NCBI GenBank assembly: GCA_017631315.1
Contig: JAGBTN010000021.1
Span: 62,001 to 126,000 of the forward strand
From: Bacteroidaceae bacterium
GTDB lineage: Bacteria > Bacteroidota > Bacteroidia > Bacteroidales > Bacteroidaceae
Direction: 5' to 3'
Length of the DNA stretch: 64,000 nt
Part shown: piece after piece, positions 62,874 to 64,000 of the stretch
Position numbering within the stretch: position 1 is the first letter of the stretch
Layout of the letters: the number at the start of each line of letters is the position of its first letter
The notes under the pieces: model-generated
What the model saw: only the letters and a program-made list of their open reading frames with translations
Database searches by the model: none
What the model was told of the DNA's origin: nothing
Made by a program: the position numbers and the translations under genes

Positions 62874-62955
62874 ACTGGTTAACCATTATTGCCAAAAGGG
62901 TTAACCATTATCGATGGAAAGGTTAAGCATTATTGCCCGAAAGGTTAACCATTCC
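62874..62955. repeat. 22-base-period array G (4 units)
   Basis: Cores start at 62877 and 62899 (GGTTAACC), 62921 (GGTTAAGC) and 62943 (GGTTAACC), exactly 22 bases apart, just beyond the terminator of the tRNA pair. Confidence 0.95.
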
Positions 62956-63002
62956 GGCGGACATCGTCTGCGGGGGCTCAGAAAGAGGTTGCGGGTAAAA
63001 CA

Positions 63003-63031
63003 AAAAGGACCTCGCATTGCGAAGTCCTTTT
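63003..63031 (-). terminator. Intrinsic terminator after tRNA-Ser/tRNA-Glu
   Basis: AAAAGGAC (63003-63010) and GTCCTTTT (63024-63031) with an inner TCGC/GCGA stem; read on the minus strand it is followed by a T-run, right after tRNA-Glu. Confidence 0.8.
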
Positions 63032-63032
63032 G

Positions 63033-63104
63033 TAGCGCCTACGGGAATCGAACCCGTGTTCCATGCGTGAGAGGCATGTGTCCTAGCCGCTAGACGAAAG
63101 CGCC
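63033..63104 (-). tRNA. tRNA-Glu (CTC)
   Basis: A 72-base cloverleaf on the minus strand. The anticodon stem CATGC/GCATG encloses CTCTCAC with anticodon CTC; the T arm is CGGG TTCGATT CCCG; discriminator A. CCA is not encoded. It is second in a pair with tRNA-Ser. Confidence 0.95.
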
Positions 63105-63117
63105 ATCAAAATGTTTG

Positions 63118-63204
63118 CGGAAGCTGGGGGATTCGAACCCCCGGTACGGTAACCCGTACGTCAGTTTAGCAAACTGGTGGTTTCAGCCACTCACCCAAAC
63201 TTCC
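63118..63204 (-). tRNA. tRNA-Ser (GCT)
   Basis: An 87-base class II tRNA on the minus strand: acceptor GGAAGTT/AGCTTCC, anticodon loop with GCT, a long variable arm (GTACGGGTTACCGTAC) and T arm GGGGG TTCGAAT CCCCC. Discriminator G, the serine identity base. Confidence 0.95.
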
Positions 63205-63262
63205 TTCCAGTATAAAAGACCGAAGCAGCCTCGAAAACGCCCTCCGTTCTCTTGTTGCGGTG

Positions 63263-63270
63263 CAAAGGTA
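63263..63270 (-). promoter_or_regulatory. Bacteroidetes -7 box, tRNA pair
   Basis: TACCTTTG on the minus strand 59 bases upstream of tRNA-Ser. Confidence 0.55.
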
Positions 63271-63312
63271 GAGTTTTTTTGCGAACCACGCAAGCATTTG
63301 CGGATTTTTTTG

Positions 63313-63320
63313 TAACTTTG
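63313..63320 (+). promoter_or_regulatory. Bacteroidetes -7 box, sugar isomerase gene
   Basis: TAACTTTG 19 bases upstream of the ATG at 63339. Confidence 0.6.
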
Positions 63321-63338
63321 TGCAGAAAAACTTGAAAA

Positions 63339-63791
63339 ATGTGCCCTGATACATCAATCCGGCTCCCCAAAGGATGCTCCATCGTACAGCTGCCAAACAT
63401 TTCCGACACACGCGGAAGTCTCGCCTTTGCCGAGGCAGAACGACATGTGCCGTTCGCCATCCGACGCATCTTCTGGACCTACAAGGTGCAGAACAACAGC
63501 CTGCGCGGCGACCACGCACACCGCACCTGCGAAATGGTGCTCTTCCCCATCGGAGGAAGTTTCGATATCGAACTGGACGACGGCACAAGCAAAGTGCTCC
63601 TCCACATGGACGATGCCAGCCGGGGCGTTTATATCCCCCCCCTGGTGTGGTGCAGATTGATGAACTTCACAGAGAACGCAGCCTGCATCAGCCTCGCCTC
63701 CGAAGAATATTCGGCAGAGGACTACATACACGACTACAACGAATTCAAGGCCTTGGCCAGCGCAGAAGACACAGCACAACAAAGGCAGTAA
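63339..63791 (+). CDS. FdtA/QdtA-like sugar 3,4-ketoisomerase (cupin)
   Basis: The 150-residue cupin has the WxcM-like family pattern: FAIRRIFWTYKV, RGDHAHRTCEMVLFPI with the active-site histidines, FDIELDDG, and YIPPLVWCRLMNFT. Relatives isomerise dTDP-4-keto-6-deoxyglucose to the 3-keto sugar, on the way to 3-amino-3,6-dideoxyhexoses of surface polysaccharide. The downstream acyltransferase-like gene fits an acylated amino sugar. The rest of the pathway lies beyond the window. Confidence 0.88.
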   Translation: MCPDTSIRLPKGCSIVQLPNISDTRGSLAFAEAERHVPFAIRRIFWTYKVQNNSLRGDHAHRTCEMVLFPIGGSFDIELDDGTSKVLLHMDDASRGVYIPPLVWCRLMNFTENAACISLASEEYSAEDYIHDYNEFKALASAEDTAQQRQ

Positions 63792-63818
63792 CACATCTTC
63801 CTTCAGTCAGCATACAGG

Positions 63819-64000
63819 ATGATAACCATAATACCTTATTCCATAAACAGGAAAGAAACCTGGGATGCGTTCGTCGAAAGTTCCAAAAACGGAACATTCC
63901 TCCTAAAACGCAACTTCATGGACTACCACAGCGACCGCTTCTTCGACTGCTCACTACTCGTCTATGCCGGCATCTCGCCAGACGGAGAGTTCAAGGAAAG
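63819..64000 (+). CDS. GNAT/FemAB-like acyltransferase, N-terminal part (cut by window edge)
   Basis: An open frame from the ATG at 63819 runs off the right edge and covers 60 residues, starting MITIIPYSINRKETWDAF and containing GTFLLKRNFMDYHSDRF and CSLLVYAG. This opening is typical of Bacteroidetes GNAT/FemAB-like proteins in polysaccharide clusters. It lies 27 bases after the isomerase gene on the same strand. The family call rests on the N-terminus only. Confidence 0.65.
   Translation, partial: MITIIPYSINRKETWDAFVESSKNGTFLLKRNFMDYHSDRFFDCSLLVYAGISPDGEFKE

Overview
The window comes from a Bacteroidales chromosome, most likely Prevotella or a close relative. About twenty intergenic sites carry the Bacteroidetes promoter hexamer TAnnTTTG. 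The gene content also fits: a DUF4271-hemD-rnpA-yidD cluster, a succinate-type CoA transferase, a GH95 fucosidase, a secreted protein ending in a type 9 secretion-like tail, and a His-rich protein upstream of a CusCBA-type efflux operon. No rRNA, CRISPR array or complete insertion sequence was seen. The genus is inferred from gene content only.

Layout. 1-2.8 kb (minus): two tandem family 2 glycosyltransferases, an LpxL-like acyltransferase and a sigma-70 family factor. 3.1-4.4 kb: a U32 peptidase-family protein, divergent from metK at 4.6 kb, whose leader holds a candidate SAM-II riboswitch. 5.9-14.8 kb (plus): LOG family protein, DUF4271, hemD, rnpA, yidD, TatD, CoA transferase, recJ, recQ. 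14.8-22 kb: an unrecognised protein, an S24 (LexA-like) repressor, a PfkB kinase, a GNAT-like protein, topoisomerase IV subunit B and coaD. 22.4-29.2 kb: a 2291-residue secreted mosaic protein ending in a dockerin-like pair. 29.5-41.6 kb: membrane-anchored AraC-type regulator, aminoacyl-tRNA deacylase, a small secreted protein, two transporters, a low-molecular-weight phosphatase, a PI-PLC-like secreted protein, a ComM/YifB ATPase, a methyltransferase and ribF.

41.7-53.6 kb is an AT-rich genomic island. It lies between a CAT-anticodon tRNA and a 5'-truncated MobV relaxase remnant. It carries six closely spaced minus-strand genes: a 1404-residue sacsin-like GHKL ATPase, an SF1 helicase, a HAD-phosphoribosyltransferase-zinc ribbon fusion, a DprA-like protein, an AlbA_2/divergent-ATPase protein and an XRE regulator. 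The DprA-like and phosphoribosyltransferase genes look like a ShosTA-type defence pair. The full combination is not one I recognise and is the best candidate for an undescribed system.

53.6-62.7 kb: a GH95 fucosidase, then a CusCBA-type metal efflux operon headed by a His-rich protein. 63-64 kb: tRNA-Glu and tRNA-Ser, then an FdtA-like sugar isomerase and the start of an acyltransferase-like gene.

Two features run across the genes. First, seven intergenic arrays carry 3-5 copies of GGTTAACC-like cores at an exact 22-base period, each at a gene or operon 3' end, and an eighth array is degenerate. Second, the plus strand alternates between G+T-rich and A+C-rich blocks of a few kilobases, and some switches fall inside single genes.
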